From Catenaria anguillulae PL171 (lineage: Eukaryota > Blastocladiomycota > Blastocladiomycetes > Blastocladiales > Catenariaceae), in the NCBI GenBank assembly GCA_002102555.1, contig MCFL01000005.1, positions 558,001 through 622,000 on the forward strand: a stretch of 64,000 bases of DNA, written 5' to 3'. A program made the translations under genes and the position numbers. Under the pieces are notes generated by a model, which was not told the origin of the DNA, searched no databases, and was given only the letters and a program-made list of their open reading frames with translations. Shown in pieces: positions 45,386-56,078 of the stretch (position 1 is the stretch's first letter; each line of letters starts with the position of its first letter).

Positions 45386-46378
45386 TCAAACCTGAACCTC
45401 TTGAGGCAAGACGGCAACACCAACGGCGCCATCGTTCTCAGCAGACACACCAGGTGCCTGGCCGGCCTCATTCGCGTTAAACAAACCCAACTGCCGCCCA
45501 ACCTGGCCAATCTGCCCAATGGTCCTCGCAGCACGGCCAATGCCATCGGCAACGTTCCGACCACGGTTTCCAGCACCAGGGGCAGGAGCCTCTTCGTCCT
45601 CCTCGGCACCTTCCTCTTGATCGTCGTTAACGGGAGGCTGTGCTTCTTGGCCGTCACCATTCAAGTCGCCGACGATATCGCCAACGGCACCAATACCATC
45701 CGTGACTGCGCCAATGATCCCCGGAATCTGGCTCAGGTCACCGTTGGCAGCGCCAATAATGCCGGTCGTCCCGCGAGTCACGGCGCCAATGACGCGGCCG
45801 AGGTTGCCGCCACCGTTGCCCGTGATGGCGCCAATCAGGCGACCAAGGTCGAGGTTGGCGGCTTGGACGTCGCCGTCGGCGGCCGCCGCATTGGCAGCGG
45901 CAGTGGCGGCATCAGCTGCAGAGACTGAGTCGACTTGGGCGCGGCCCCCACGAGCAGGTCCGGCGGCGGCGAGTTGAGGCACGGTGGGAATAGGGACAGT
46001 GTCGGTGGGTGGTTCGACTGGCTGAGGCGTGGAAGTGGATGTGGGAACGATGGTGGTGATGGTTGCTTGACGCGTTTCCTGCTCCTGCGAGACAGTCGTT
46101 GTTGGAGTGGGAACCACATTCGTCCGTTCGCCGGGAAGCGGATCATCGATAGTTGGAGGAAGGAAGGCGACCGGCGGGACCATCCCACTCATTTCACCGC
46201 TGGGCAACTTGACAACTTGAGCATTTTCGGGAATAGTTCCGGGCGCAGGAGGTTGCTGCTGAGGTGTGGGTGCTCCGTGGACAGCAATGTTGAACGAGCA
46301 CAGCGCAACTGCGACGAATACAAGAGCCTGCTTGATTGAGGAACGGCGACGAGGGTTGATGGTGAACATGGTCGACAT
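45386..46378 (-). CDS. Secreted Pro/Ala/Gly-rich protein with internal GxIG repeats
   Basis: 330 aa, intronless. The start at 46378 (MSTMFTINPRRR) gives basic residues then a hydrophobic signal segment (ALVFVAVALCSFNIAVHGAP). The middle is Pro/Thr-rich (TVSQEQETRQATITTIVPTS). An Ala/Asp region follows, then a repeat-like core LGRLIGAITGNGGGNLGRVI, GAVTRGTTGIIGAANGDLSQ, IPGIIGAVTDGIGAVGDIVG, then an acidic stretch and a short C-terminus ending LPQEVQV. An in-frame Met at 46567 would add 63 residues before the signal and is unlikely. Paralog of the 44.5-kb gene. No cysteines in the mature part. Unknown function; could be a wall or adhesive matrix component. Confidence 0.8.
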   Translation of the reverse strand: MSTMFTINPRRRSSIKQALVFVAVALCSFNIAVHGAPTPQQQPPAPGTIPENAQVVKLPSGEMSGMVPPVAFLPPTIDDPLPGERTNVVPTPTTTVSQEQETRQATITTIVPTSTSTPQPVEPPTDTVPIPTVPQLAAAGPARGGRAQVDSVSAADAATAAANAAAADGDVQAANLDLGRLIGAITGNGGGNLGRVIGAVTRGTTGIIGAANGDLSQIPGIIGAVTDGIGAVGDIVGDLNGDGQEAQPPVNDDQEEGAEEDEEAPAPGAGNRGRNVADGIGRAARTIGQIGQVGRQLGLFNANEAGQAPGVSAENDGAVGVAVLPQEVQV

Positions 46379-47160
46379 GCTTGAGGCAGTTGGAGCAGTT
46401 GAAGGAAAGGGTTGTGAGAGACTCGACCAGGAGCTCGATGAGGAGTGGGTGGGAACGGAGGTAGGTGGAAGATCTGATGTTGATGTATTCCCGAAAAGGT
46501 GACTTGGGCGGGGATGGAGATTTATACCCTTGCCTGGGCGACTCAAATGTCGCCTGACTGCTGACACTCTTCGCAGCGAATATTACTGCAGCACACGCTG
46601 TTGCTGCTCTCCTCTGTTGACAAGAGTGCGTCACATTGTCCGCAGCGGCTTCATTGTATGCTCGTCTTTCTCTCTGCTTGGATGGGAAGCGATTGTTTGC
46701 TACCTTGCCTCTCAATTTTTTCAGTTGACAAACACGACCGTTTCTTGTCAAGCGCCTCGCCAGCAATGGTCGGCTGTCAGGTTGTCAGTGGGCTTTGTCG
46801 TTGTGGAGTGCGTTGAGCTCTAATCGTGCGTCGGCGGACCTGTTGGGTGACAATGAGCCACAAAAGTAATGGGCGAGAAGCGGGCGCGGCTGGTGAATTG
46901 TGGACGTGGTGTCTCACTGCTGCGATCAACGCCAACGCGAAACCTTTTCCCCGCCCAACGAGCCTTCAACATGAAGTGTTACCGTTCTCGTCCGCTCGGC
47001 TAAGTTTTAGCTAGCCTCGGACACCACAAGCAAGAGAGATCGAGAAAGCGAGGTTTGGAAAGAGAGGATTGTGTCAAGGTTGGAGCGTATCAATAACCAA
47101 CCAACAGAAGAGCAAGACCAATGAGGACAATGGTCGCCGAGGCACTCAAGCCGTGCGACC
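46379..47160. other. Intergenic region
   Basis: 782 bases with promoter-like T-rich parts (46640-46740). Short open frames only; nothing recognised. Confidence 0.3.
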
Positions 47161-47801
47161 TCAGCACGGACCGCCGCGAGCAAGGGCATTTTCGGCCTCA
47201 AACTTGACGACCAGCAGCTCCTGATCCAACGGCGCCAGCAGCTCTGCCCTGCACTGCTTGATGGCCAACGAGATACTTGTGGTTATCAGTGAGCACAAAG
47301 AACCTCGAGAGCACATTCTCGTGGTCAAAGTTGGCAAACCGGCGTTGGCGGTGGCAAACGGCGGGGTCAGGTTTTCGTTGGACAAGCCCTCAACTGGGAC
47401 GGTGCACAGGCGGCGGGAGCCATAAGTTAGGAGGACAAGAGAGGACGGGAAGACAAAACGCCAAAGTGACGTTACGAACCACCACACGGACTGATTGATG
47501 GCATTCACCCGTGGTGCCAAGCGGAATCAACCGGACCTTCTCGGCCTTCAGGGACGAGCAGTACACCTCACCCGTCTTGTTGCGCTTGGCTGCCTCGAAA
47601 GCAGAAACCACCCTGAGAAAATGGCACGGCCACGAGGCGAATGACGATCTTCGAAAGAGCTTCCTCCGCAAAGCGAGACGATTGTCCTTCATGCGGCACT
47701 ATTCTTATGCCCGCTGTCCATGTGCTAGTCGAGCCGCTGCGACTGCTGTGGCCGAAGTTCTGTGAAGTCCCATGGATATGTCGCGAAGAGGAAATTTGCA
47801 T
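47161..47801 (-). CDS. Unrecognised small protein, at least two exons
   Basis: Candidate start MQISSSRHIHGTSQN at 47801, then GQSSRFAEEALSKIVIRLVA. A frame change near 47605 (break, or CAG acceptor at about 47611) leads to VSAFEAAKRNKTGEVYCSSL and KAEKVRLIPLGTTGECHQSV. An intron (about 47480..47400, GTGGTT..CAG) leads to GLSNENLTPPFATAN. The reading then moves to RFANFDHENVLSRFFVLTDN and HKYLVGHQA, and finally to CRAELLAPLDQELLVVKFEA ending near 47161. Third positions are C/G-rich throughout. No family recognised. Confidence 0.4.
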
Positions 47802-47949
47802 AGGTACGCGTCAGTGGATTGTTTTACTACAGGAAAGGAAGTGACAGATTCACATTTGCAACCACCAACCAACGCAACAGACTTCAAGATATGAATATGT
47901 TCACAAGGAATGACAATTGGACCCAAGAAGATGAATATGGCCAACAATT

Positions 47950-50214
47950 TTACTCGTCATCGTCGTCCTCAAACAATCCTGAAATGTTCTTGAATCCGGC
48001 CCCTGGCCAATAATAGTCCTTCTCAAAGCCTTCATCGTAGCCAGAAATGCACAGCCTTGCCCACTCGACCCAAAACCGCGCATCTTCCACGGACCGGATC
48101 CAAAACGTCCACCCGGCCCTCGACGCGTCAGGCAGCGCTGGCTTCTTGCGTTGTGCCTGCCCCTGTCCATGCTCATGGCCGGCGTGCCCGCACGCCGCCG
48201 ACGGCGGCCGCTGCCCCAACAACTTGCTCACCTCGTCAGGCCGCTTGCCCAAAAACGCATCCGTCTCGCACCCAAAGTTATGTGCAAACACGCCCTCGAC
48301 CATCTTTGCAACGTTGCTTGGTGCATGGTGCGTTGCACGCGTGCTGGCCGTGGCAAGTGTTTCGGGGCCATGCGCATGGCGCCCATGGTGGCTGCGTGTG
48401 TGGCTTGCATGATCCCAAACGACCCGTCGTGTGAGACGACGAGCAAGGGGACGAAAACGCAGTGCGGGGAAGTTGGCGACGAGTTGGAACATGGCCTCAA
48501 AGTCGGCCGATTCTGAGGCGTGCCGCACGGCTGTGTGGAATGTGCCGACACGGGTGTTTGTTGATTTGCAGATCCACTGCCAGCGAAAACATGTGAAAAA
48601 CAGAAGTGAGACATGTCCAAGGGCACAAGCCAAGCGAGCGCTGGGTTGTCCGTACATTGGTCCATTTCGCCTGCAACGCGTGGACGTGAATGTCAACCCA
48701 CTTGACCTGCGCCTGCTCGAGGAAATCTTGACTCGGCTCGCGGTTATCCCCGTCCCAAATGATGGTAAACGGCGGCGGCGGGATATGGGGAAACATCTTT
48801 TTCCACAGCCGGTAAAACGCCAACAGCTCCATCATTGCGTGCAACATTGGCTGTGAAATCGACGCGATGCGCATCCTGCGAATGAGCGCTACGAATCGCG
48901 ACAGGTGGGTCACACCGTGGGCTTTCAGGGCAAGCAGAAGCTGATACTCTGGATGGAATTGCATCGGGTCGTGGCCCATGGGTGTTGCCGTGATGCCGAG
49001 GCGCGAATAGATTTGCAAAAGTGGAAAGAATACATGGTCAAATTTGGAGACACGCGACCGGTGCATGGCATTGGTCACGGCGACGAGTTGGAGGACGTAG
49101 ACGGCTTGTGGGTAGTGGCATCGGTTTTGAGGTAGCCAAGTGTTGTCGTTAAGCTTTTGCGCGACCCAGCTGACCACATACGTGAGCATGAGTGTGGTGG
49201 GCGGAGTCCCGAGAATCGGATCAATGGCAAGAAAGCGTGAGAGTTTGGAAAGATCGTTGATGATGGGTTGCATGGTAAGCTTGTTGCTTGGCCCTGTAGA
49301 TAATGTGCACCATGTGTTAAGACATGATCAACAAAGAACGAATCGACGACGACCGAAAACACCATACGTTCCGCGACCGTGACAAGATGCCCCTCATGAC
49401 AGGCCATTGCAACCGATGCCTCAGTCTCCTTGGACATGGCAACGAGCTTTGCCACGGCAATCACACACATGCGCAGCCCAAACATGATGACGCGCACATT
49501 GGCGCTGACCTCGGTTGGCCGCATCCGATGTGCCTTGTTGAGCGACTCTGACGGCTCACTCCGAAGCAAATCCATCACCTCTTGAATGGCGTCCCGGATC
49601 TGTGCCCGTGTCACGTTATACGAAAACTGCCCAAACAGTGTTTGAGCAACCCAACGGATGCCAGGCGGCAAGCCGGGCGGGAGCTTGGGAACGGCGACCA
49701 CAGGCTGGCGGTACGCGACCGAGGCTTTGAACAGGTCAAAGAAGCCATCGGGCGGAGGAATCAACGACGAGGTGGGCGTCGGTGTTACTGGCCGGTTGTG
49801 TGGGGCCAAGCGGTTCGGGGACACACGGCGCAGGCGCTGGCGAGTGGCAGTCGCGTCAGGTCCAAGGGCCACGGTGGATGAGCGTTTGAGGCGGTGCTGG
49901 GTTTGCGGAACGGCGGGCGTTTCGGGGGTCATGTCGATGATGTCGTCGTCATCATCGGTGCTGATGATGATCGGATCCACGCTGCTTGAAGGGACACCAG
50001 GATCCCGTTGTGGTTGGAGGACGCGTCGTCCACATCCATGGCCATGGTGCCCTGGTCGCTGGAAGCCAAAGGTCCCCCGCCTTGATATCGTGGCTGGGTC
50101 GGCGGCGCGGGCTGTCCGTTGACGGCCCGTCGTCCATCATGTCTACGTCTGCGCCGTCCGCAGCGAGGGTCGCGTCGCTGCTCGGCGCCCAGATGTGCTT
50201 GGATCAAGGTCCAT
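47950..50214 (-). CDS. Unrecognised large helical protein with acidic tail
   Basis: Start MDLDPSTSGRRAATRP at 50214. Breaks near 50145 and 49985 pass through DMMDDGPSTDSPRRRPSHD and IIISTDDDDDIIDMTPETP to a clean block: PDGFFDLFKASVAYRQPVV, GIRWVAQTLFGQFSYNVTR, VIMFGLRMCVIAVAKLVAMS. A short intron near 49280-49320 joins to QPIINDLSKLSRFLAIDPIL and a 250-residue helical region (LLQIYSRLGITATPMGHDPM, HGVTHLSRFVALIRRMRIAS). An intron at about 48650..48575 leads to the last exon: FEAMFQLVANFPALRFRPLA, HNFGCETDAFLGKRPDEVSK and WTFWIRSVEDARFWVEWARL, ending in a poly-Asp/Glu tail. It could be a chromatin or Mediator-type subunit, but nothing diagnostic is seen. Confidence 0.55.
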
Positions 50215-50592
50215 GACGAGGTGATCGTGGGGCGTGAGACGGGCGGGCGGGGATGGTGGGACAGCGAGTGCAAACGCAGAGACTCTGATATCGACAATGC
50301 TTCAAGTGCCACTTCCTATTCGAGATATATCATGTGTCGTGCTTGGGTTGATGTTTGGTTTTGCGTGTAGAACACAAGAATAAAGAAACCGTGCAATCCA
50401 ACCGAACGTGGCACGCCGATCGAGTGGCGAGCTGGCTGCCTGCCTGTCCGCAAATCAAAACGCGACCATGTCCATGTCTGTCCCCAAACCCCCAATTAAT
50501 GTCACTGACGCCTCCTCAACATCCAATGCATTCTCTCTCCAAACGCCTCCATTCCATCATTCCCTTGATACCTGAGCACCGCCCTCTCCACA

Positions 50593-51524
50593 ATGTCAAA
50601 ATCCACCAGCAACAGTAGCAACCCACCGGAGGCGCAGGCGGAGGCATCACCGCCACCGTCACCTCGGCCCTGTCCTCGGCATACGAATCCTGGCTCGTCA
50701 ACCCTGCCATGGACCTGCTCCTGAGCCACCTGCCGCTGCTTGAATCGATGCGCTCGCAGCTTCTTGCCGGCATTCCGACAACTCACTCGTCCGTGGTTGA
50801 GGTCGGCCCTGGCACGGGCCTCAACTTTCCACACTACCCGCAGCACGTCACCACAATCGAGACGCTCTCCCCACAGGGCTCTGTCCCCGAATCACTCATG
50901 GCCAAGGCCGCCGAACGCGGCCTGTTTGTGCGGCATCACACATACCTGACCCTGCGCCAGGCACTCGACAAGGGCCTGTTGACCCAAGCGACAAGACGGC
51001 GTGGATCAAGACGGCAAGCAAAGTGGCCAAAGTGCTTGGCTTGACGTCCAAGGACTTGCCCGACCCTAGCGTGACGCCGTGCATGTTTCCATTTGCTACG
51101 GGGTCGCTGCCCGTCATCACCTGCACACTTGTCTTGTGCACCATCCCGCAGCCTCACCTCCCTTACTACCTCGCCGAAATCGCGCGTGTGCTGGTGCCCA
51201 ACTCTGGTCGGTACTTTTTCCTCGAGCACATTCCCGACGGCGACCCAAGCGAAAAATCGGCCATGTGGCGCGCACTGCAGACGGTGCACGGGGTGGTGGC
51301 GTGCGGGTGCGATATTGGGCGCCGGTCGCTTGACGTGATGAAGGCCGCACTCTCTGTGGACGATTGTGCCGTGTACCACGACGAGCGGGCCGTGGTCAGG
51401 GCAACGTTTGGGTTGGTGGCGTATGGCAGTGCAAAGGTGGTCAAGGCAGTCACGGCATCCGAGGCTGGCGAGGCGGGCGGGTCGGGGGCGTCGACGCCCA
51501 GGACGGTGATGTTGGCAGAGGACT
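50593..51524 (+). CDS. METTL7-like SAM-dependent methyltransferase
   Basis: Class I methyltransferase resembling METTL7A/B (thiol methyltransferases) and UbiE-type enzymes. Start MSKSTSNSSN at 50593; a break near 50613 (CCC for CC) leads to YESWLVNPAMDLLLSHLPLL. Motif I is VVEVGPGTGLNFPHYP, then TTIETLSPQGSVP. A break near 50983 leads to PSDKTAWIKTASKVAKVLGL, PCMFPFATGSLPVITCTLVL, CTIPQPHLPYYLAEIARVL and the post-motif RYFFLEHIPDGDPSEKS, all typical. An inserted loop of about 30 residues separates motif I from LPVITCTLVLC. There is no clear N-terminal membrane anchor, unlike animal METTL7. Confidence 0.78.
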
Positions 51525-51626
51525 GATTCATTCAAAAATGATGACTGTAGTCTGTATTGACTGTGCACGATTATCATACATACAAATCCGTCTCATTCTT
51601 GCGAATCGCCACCTAAAGCAATCCAA

Positions 51627-52065
51627 ATGTCTGCCTCCCCCTCCATCCCGGACCTGGTCGCTGCCCTCACCCCACTTCTCGACCACCTCGGCCACCTCTT
51701 TGCCGAAGTCGGGCAATCGCAATCGGACCTAGAGCATGAGCTCGAGCACGTTCTCGCCGGTTCGTCTTCGTCTCTGTTTGCTTGCCTTGCCTCTCGGTTA
51801 TCGCCCAGGCGGTCGCGAAAATCCTCACTGCACGTCAAATGTAGAGGTCCAACTACTTCAATCCATCCTTGAGGCAAACTCCTCCGCCACCTCAACCCAA
51901 GTCGACGTGACCCAGGTTGTCCAATCCAAGCACGCGCTGGTCGTGGGCAAGCTCGACCAAACCGCCGCCACGCTGCAACGTGTCAGGGCAAAGGTGGAGG
52001 CCATTGCGCGGTTCAAGGCGCTCCAGTCAAGTGCAAGTGCAGGACAAGCAACAGCGAGTCCATGA
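51627..52065 (+). CDS. Small coiled-coil protein
   Basis: Exons 51627..51759 and 51845..52065 (117 aa); the 85-nt intron (GTTCGT..TAG) is in phase and restores VLAEVQLLQSILEANS. Leu/Val heptads run through most of the protein (LLDHLGHLFAEVGQSQSDLE; KLDQTAATLQRVRAKVEAIA). Size and pattern would fit a BLOC-1/BORC subunit, a kinetochore DASH subunit or a prefoldin-like protein. None is diagnostic. Confidence 0.6.
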
Positions 52066-52138
52066 TAATTTTGTCCCCATCACAGTTTGTCAATGTTCAT
52101 GAAACAAGAAAAAAAACAGTGAATCCGTGCTTGATTCT

Positions 52139-54306
52139 TTACACGAGCGCAAATCCCCTTGCAAGTAACACCCACTCCCCCTGGACTAGAGTACGACCCA
52201 CGACCTCGCCCAACTTGAGCTTGACCTCATCCCCACGTTGGGCGCGAATCGCACGCTCGACCTTGACCCACATGGGGTCACTGACCCCTTGGCCACCGTG
52301 TGCAACGACGCTTGTGGCCGCACGAACCAGCACGCGCACGTTGCACGGGAGCGCAAATGCAAGGCGCGCGTTGGGCGGGGCGTGCGTCAACTGGCCGTGC
52401 ACGAGGTAGAGGAGGGAGGGAAGACGTGAAGCAGAGTGCACTGTGAGTTGCCAAGTGTGCAGCGATGTAAGCGAAGCGAGTGTGGACTTGCGAAGAGATG
52501 CGGCGACGCGGGAAAAGCCAAGTGTCGTTGGACCGGTGGTGGCGGGCTATTGAATAGACGAGAACAAGTGAGTGAAAAGAAAACGTGAGTGAAAGAAAGG
52601 ACACAATGGTGGCAGAGAAAGAGTGGAACGCAAAGCCATACTCGGACAGCGTGCCGAAATAAAACACGGGCGCTTTTGGCGCACTGCTTTGCTCTTGGCA
52701 TTCAACCGGCAATTGTGGTGCCCGGTGGACCTGCGCAGGACGCGACGTGACTGTCCACCGATCGCCCGTTTCCGTCGGCGACGAATGCAACGGATCCAAC
52801 GGGCTGACGACCTCAACGCCGGCGGCATGCACGTGAAAACAATTGGGTCCTCATCTTGCGAGTGCGGCACGTCCAAATGCGGTGATGCAAGCCTTGGTGG
52901 AGGCGGTGGAGGCAGCGGCTCACGCAAAGCGCGCACGGGTGCAGGTGTGAGCGCAAGTGGGATGTGGGCGTATGGGTCGGAGAGGTCAAAGTCAAAGTCG
53001 TCGTGGTCTTTATGGTCGCCGGCCTGCGTCTTTGAATGAAGGGCATCGTGCGGGTGCCAAGCGTCGTCGTCGGTTTCCGTTTCAGAGCCGCCCATGGCAT
53101 CTTCGGGATCGCGCCGCCGTTCCATTCGCGGCGCATTGCAACATGAAGGTCGACAGGCTTAGGGGCCTGTTTGCGATGCGGAAACCACCGGGATGGCGGC
53201 GACGAAGAATACTGGGCCTGTCCATCTGGATCCTTGTCGGTTGCGTGGCTGTCTGCTGGTGGTACACCAACCTGACTCCATCCACCTGACAACCTCCACG
53301 GCGACAATGCCGAAACGCGTGACGAGTTGTTTGTAGGCGTTTGTTGGGTCAACACGGGCGGTGGTGCACTATTGTTCCGCCTTGGTGTCTGCGACTGAAA
53401 GAGCGAAGCAGTTCCGAGCTGGGTCAAGGGCGGAACGTGGCGCGAGCGGTGCTGAGACGAGTCGAGGTGGAACGGCGACGAGTCGCGGATCGGGTCAATG
53501 TGGTGCTCCCTGAGATCTTGGTCGTGGTGATCTTGCGAGGGTGGGAGCAGCGGCGGGGGGTTGTGCCGGTGGTGAGGAGAGGGAGACTCTTGAGTGGATT
53601 GGATTGGGGACGAGCCAAAGTGCAAGGCGACATGGACGCGTGGGATGGTGTGCGGGGCGTTTGGTGGAGGCGGCGGTGGTGGAGGAGAAGGAGCGGCGTG
53701 AGCGGTGTGGTGGTGTGTAGTGAAAGAGTCGGAAGCCGGCCACGGAAGCATCGAGGCGCGGTGGTGGTGTTGCAGTCGAAGGGGAGATGGGGACGCATAG
53801 AGCGGATCACGGCGGAACGATATCGTTCTGGAATGCTGGGGAGTGATGGGAGCGACCAAGCACTCGCTCGCGGTGCAGTCGGGCTACTGGAAGTCACAAT
53901 GACGTCGTCCGACAGATCCACCCCCACTGCCCGAGTCCGCTGGCGTTTGTTGGGCGACTCGGGACATCGCGATCAGTGTTGTCACGAAACCGAGGAGCTG
54001 CGCTGGATCCCCAGGACAGGGTGGGCGGCGGCGACTGAAGTGCACCAGAGCCGGGGTGCCCATGCCACGATTCCATCCGGCCCACTTTGTCGTTGAGGGG
54101 CGAGGTGTCGCTGCTGCGGGCTGTCGCTCCCACGTACGTCGGCCAGAGTGCGCCGCCTGCCTGCGCGGGCGACTTGGGGTCTGGGCGGGGTTGGGCCGCT
54201 GGTACCGGTGCCGGAGTGATCCCAAGAGACTCGATTCATGGTTCATGTGTCGCCTTGCGTGCATTTCATTTCTTTCGTCCTCTTCGATGTCAAGTCTCAG
54301 TCTCAT
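52139..54306 (-). CDS. Unrecognised protein, Pro/His-rich N-terminus and folded C-terminus
   Basis: The start is tentative (MRLRLDIEEDERNEMHARR at 54306). An intron or break near 53885 leads to VAPITPQHSRTISFRRDPL, then about 270 Pro/His/Ser-rich residues, PWRLSGGWSQVGVPPADSH and RRDPEDAMGGSETETDDDAW. An acidic stretch follows (DDFDFDLSDPYAHIPLAL) and a Pro-rich linker. The C-terminal domain reads FHVHAAGVEVVSPLDPLHS, ETGDRWTVT, APVFYFGTLSE. After an intron at about 52645..52550 come SLTSLHTWQLTVHSASRLPS, LLYLVHGQLTHAPPNARLAF and VKLKLGEVVGRTLVQGEW. The C-terminal beta-rich part looks conserved, but I cannot identify it. Several frame changes needed. Confidence 0.45.
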
Positions 54307-54541
54307 ATGCGAGCTGCCGCGGGTGTCTGGTGTTCTGCCAAGTTCAGGCGCCAGCCAGTGAGTCACCACACGATCAGGCAGACACTGCTCAGACGACCCA
54401 CGTGATCGCTGGATGCACTGCTGCTGACCTCATCACTCGGGCATGATTGAGTCAGCGGTATAGCGGACTGGTGTTGACGCGGTCAGCGACACGGCCACTA
54501 CCCAGGACCATGCAGTTAAGTTGACATATCATTCATTCACA

Positions 54542-55908
54542 ATGGATCCCAACCAGCACCAACAACATTACCCGCCCACCAACCCTGCCCAGGACGCGGC
54601 CGACGAGCCCACCGAGGCCTTCATCGAGGACGGCGAGGCCGCCGACGTCATTGACCTGCCCGAGGGCACCGATGAGCCCATGGACGACGACGACGGTGTT
54701 CCCATCGACGGCGAAGATGCCGACGACGAAAATGCTGGCCGGGCTCTTCAGCACAGCCTGCAGACGACGAGATGATGGAATTGCATGACGATTCAGTTCA
54801 GGGATTCTTTGAGCACCGCGGTATGGATGCTTTCTACTCGCTCGATCCTGTAAGCAAACCATCATGTCCTGACCCTCTCTCATTCTATCCGCGTGTTGCA
54901 TGTAAATAGACCCCGTCTACGCCGTTGCCATGCATCCAGTCGACCAGTCCATCATCCTCTCTGGTGGTGGCGACGACCAAGCCTATTTGTGGCGCGCCAC
55001 CACGGGCGAGCGCATCCACCATTTCGCGGGTCATTCGGACTCGGTCGTTGCCGTCGGCTTCTCGCATAATGGCGACCTGTGCGCCACGGGCGGCATGGAC
55101 GGTAAGGTGCTCGTGTGGTCGACGCAATCGGGCGCACTTGTTTCAACAACCGAAACCGGATCCGAAGTCGTTTGGCTCGACTGGCACGCTCGGGACCAGT
55201 GCTTGTTGCCGGATTGGAAGACGGCACCTTGTGGATGGTGAATGGCGCTTCGGGTGATTTCATGGGCACGTTTGCGGGCGTCCACACTGGGCCCGTGTCG
55301 TGCGGTGGTTTCACAAGGGACGGGAAGAAGGTGTTGAGTGGATCTGAGGACGGATCGTTTGCAATTTGGGACCCAAAGACGTTTTCGCCGCTGGTCCGGT
55401 ACACGCCCGACCAGGGGCGGTGGTTCCAGGAAGAGGGCATCACGGCCATTGGTTGCGGCGAAACCGTGGCCATTGTGGGTGGGTCCGAGGGCAGCTCGCG
55501 CGTTGTCTGCTTGCCAACGGAAACTTGCTTGCATCGTACCAAACCAACTCGGCCTCGATCGAGTCCATTTCGTTCCATCCCACACACGCATTCGCTGCCC
55601 TTGCATCCACTGACAACAAGGTGACCATCTTGGACTTGACGCACCAGCGGCCACGCGCCTCGCTCGTGCACGACGATGCTGTGGTCAAGGCCGTGTACGC
55701 GGCCAGCGGCTTGTGTCTTGTGACGTGTTCTGCGGATCGGACGATTCGCGCTTGGGATCCCTTGTCGAACCAACAGTTGCATGTGTGGGTGGGTCATCAG
55801 GAGCCCATTTTGACCATGGCCGTCAGTAACAATGTGGATCTTGTTGTGACTGGTGGTGATGATTCCGTGTGCTTGGTGTTTGCCCCACCTGCTACCCAGC
55901 AGCAGTAG
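54542..55908 (+). CDS. SQT1: Sqt1/AAMP, WD40 chaperone of ribosomal protein uL16
   Basis: In yeast Sqt1 escorts Rpl10 (uL16) co-translationally; AAMP is the animal counterpart. Exons 54542..54820 and 54910..55908. The acidic N-terminus (DDDDGVPIDGEDADDENAG) is followed, after a break near 54752, by DDEMMELHDDSVQGFFEH. The intron restores HRDPVYAVAMHPVDQSII. WD repeats: GGGDDQAYLWRATTGERIHH, GHSDSVVAVGFSHNGDLCAT, VVWLDWHARGPVLVAGLEDG, CGGFTRDGKKVLSGSEDGSF, SIESISFHPTHAFAALASTD and GHQEPILTMAVSNNVDLVV. More breaks near 55192 and 55500. Convergent with DCC1, 170 bases away. Confidence 0.9.
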
Positions 55909-56078
55909 ACTTGTGTGTGTATGTGTGTGTTCTTGACTCTTATGTTCCTTGCCAGCTTGAAAAGTATGGAAACTGTCGAATCATTTTGTGGTCCCTGGAT
56001 TCTTTGGTGCAGCTGAGCGCAAGAACAACGATGACGATGACTGGTGCTTGGCACCAAATCGTTTACATGTACAATCGA

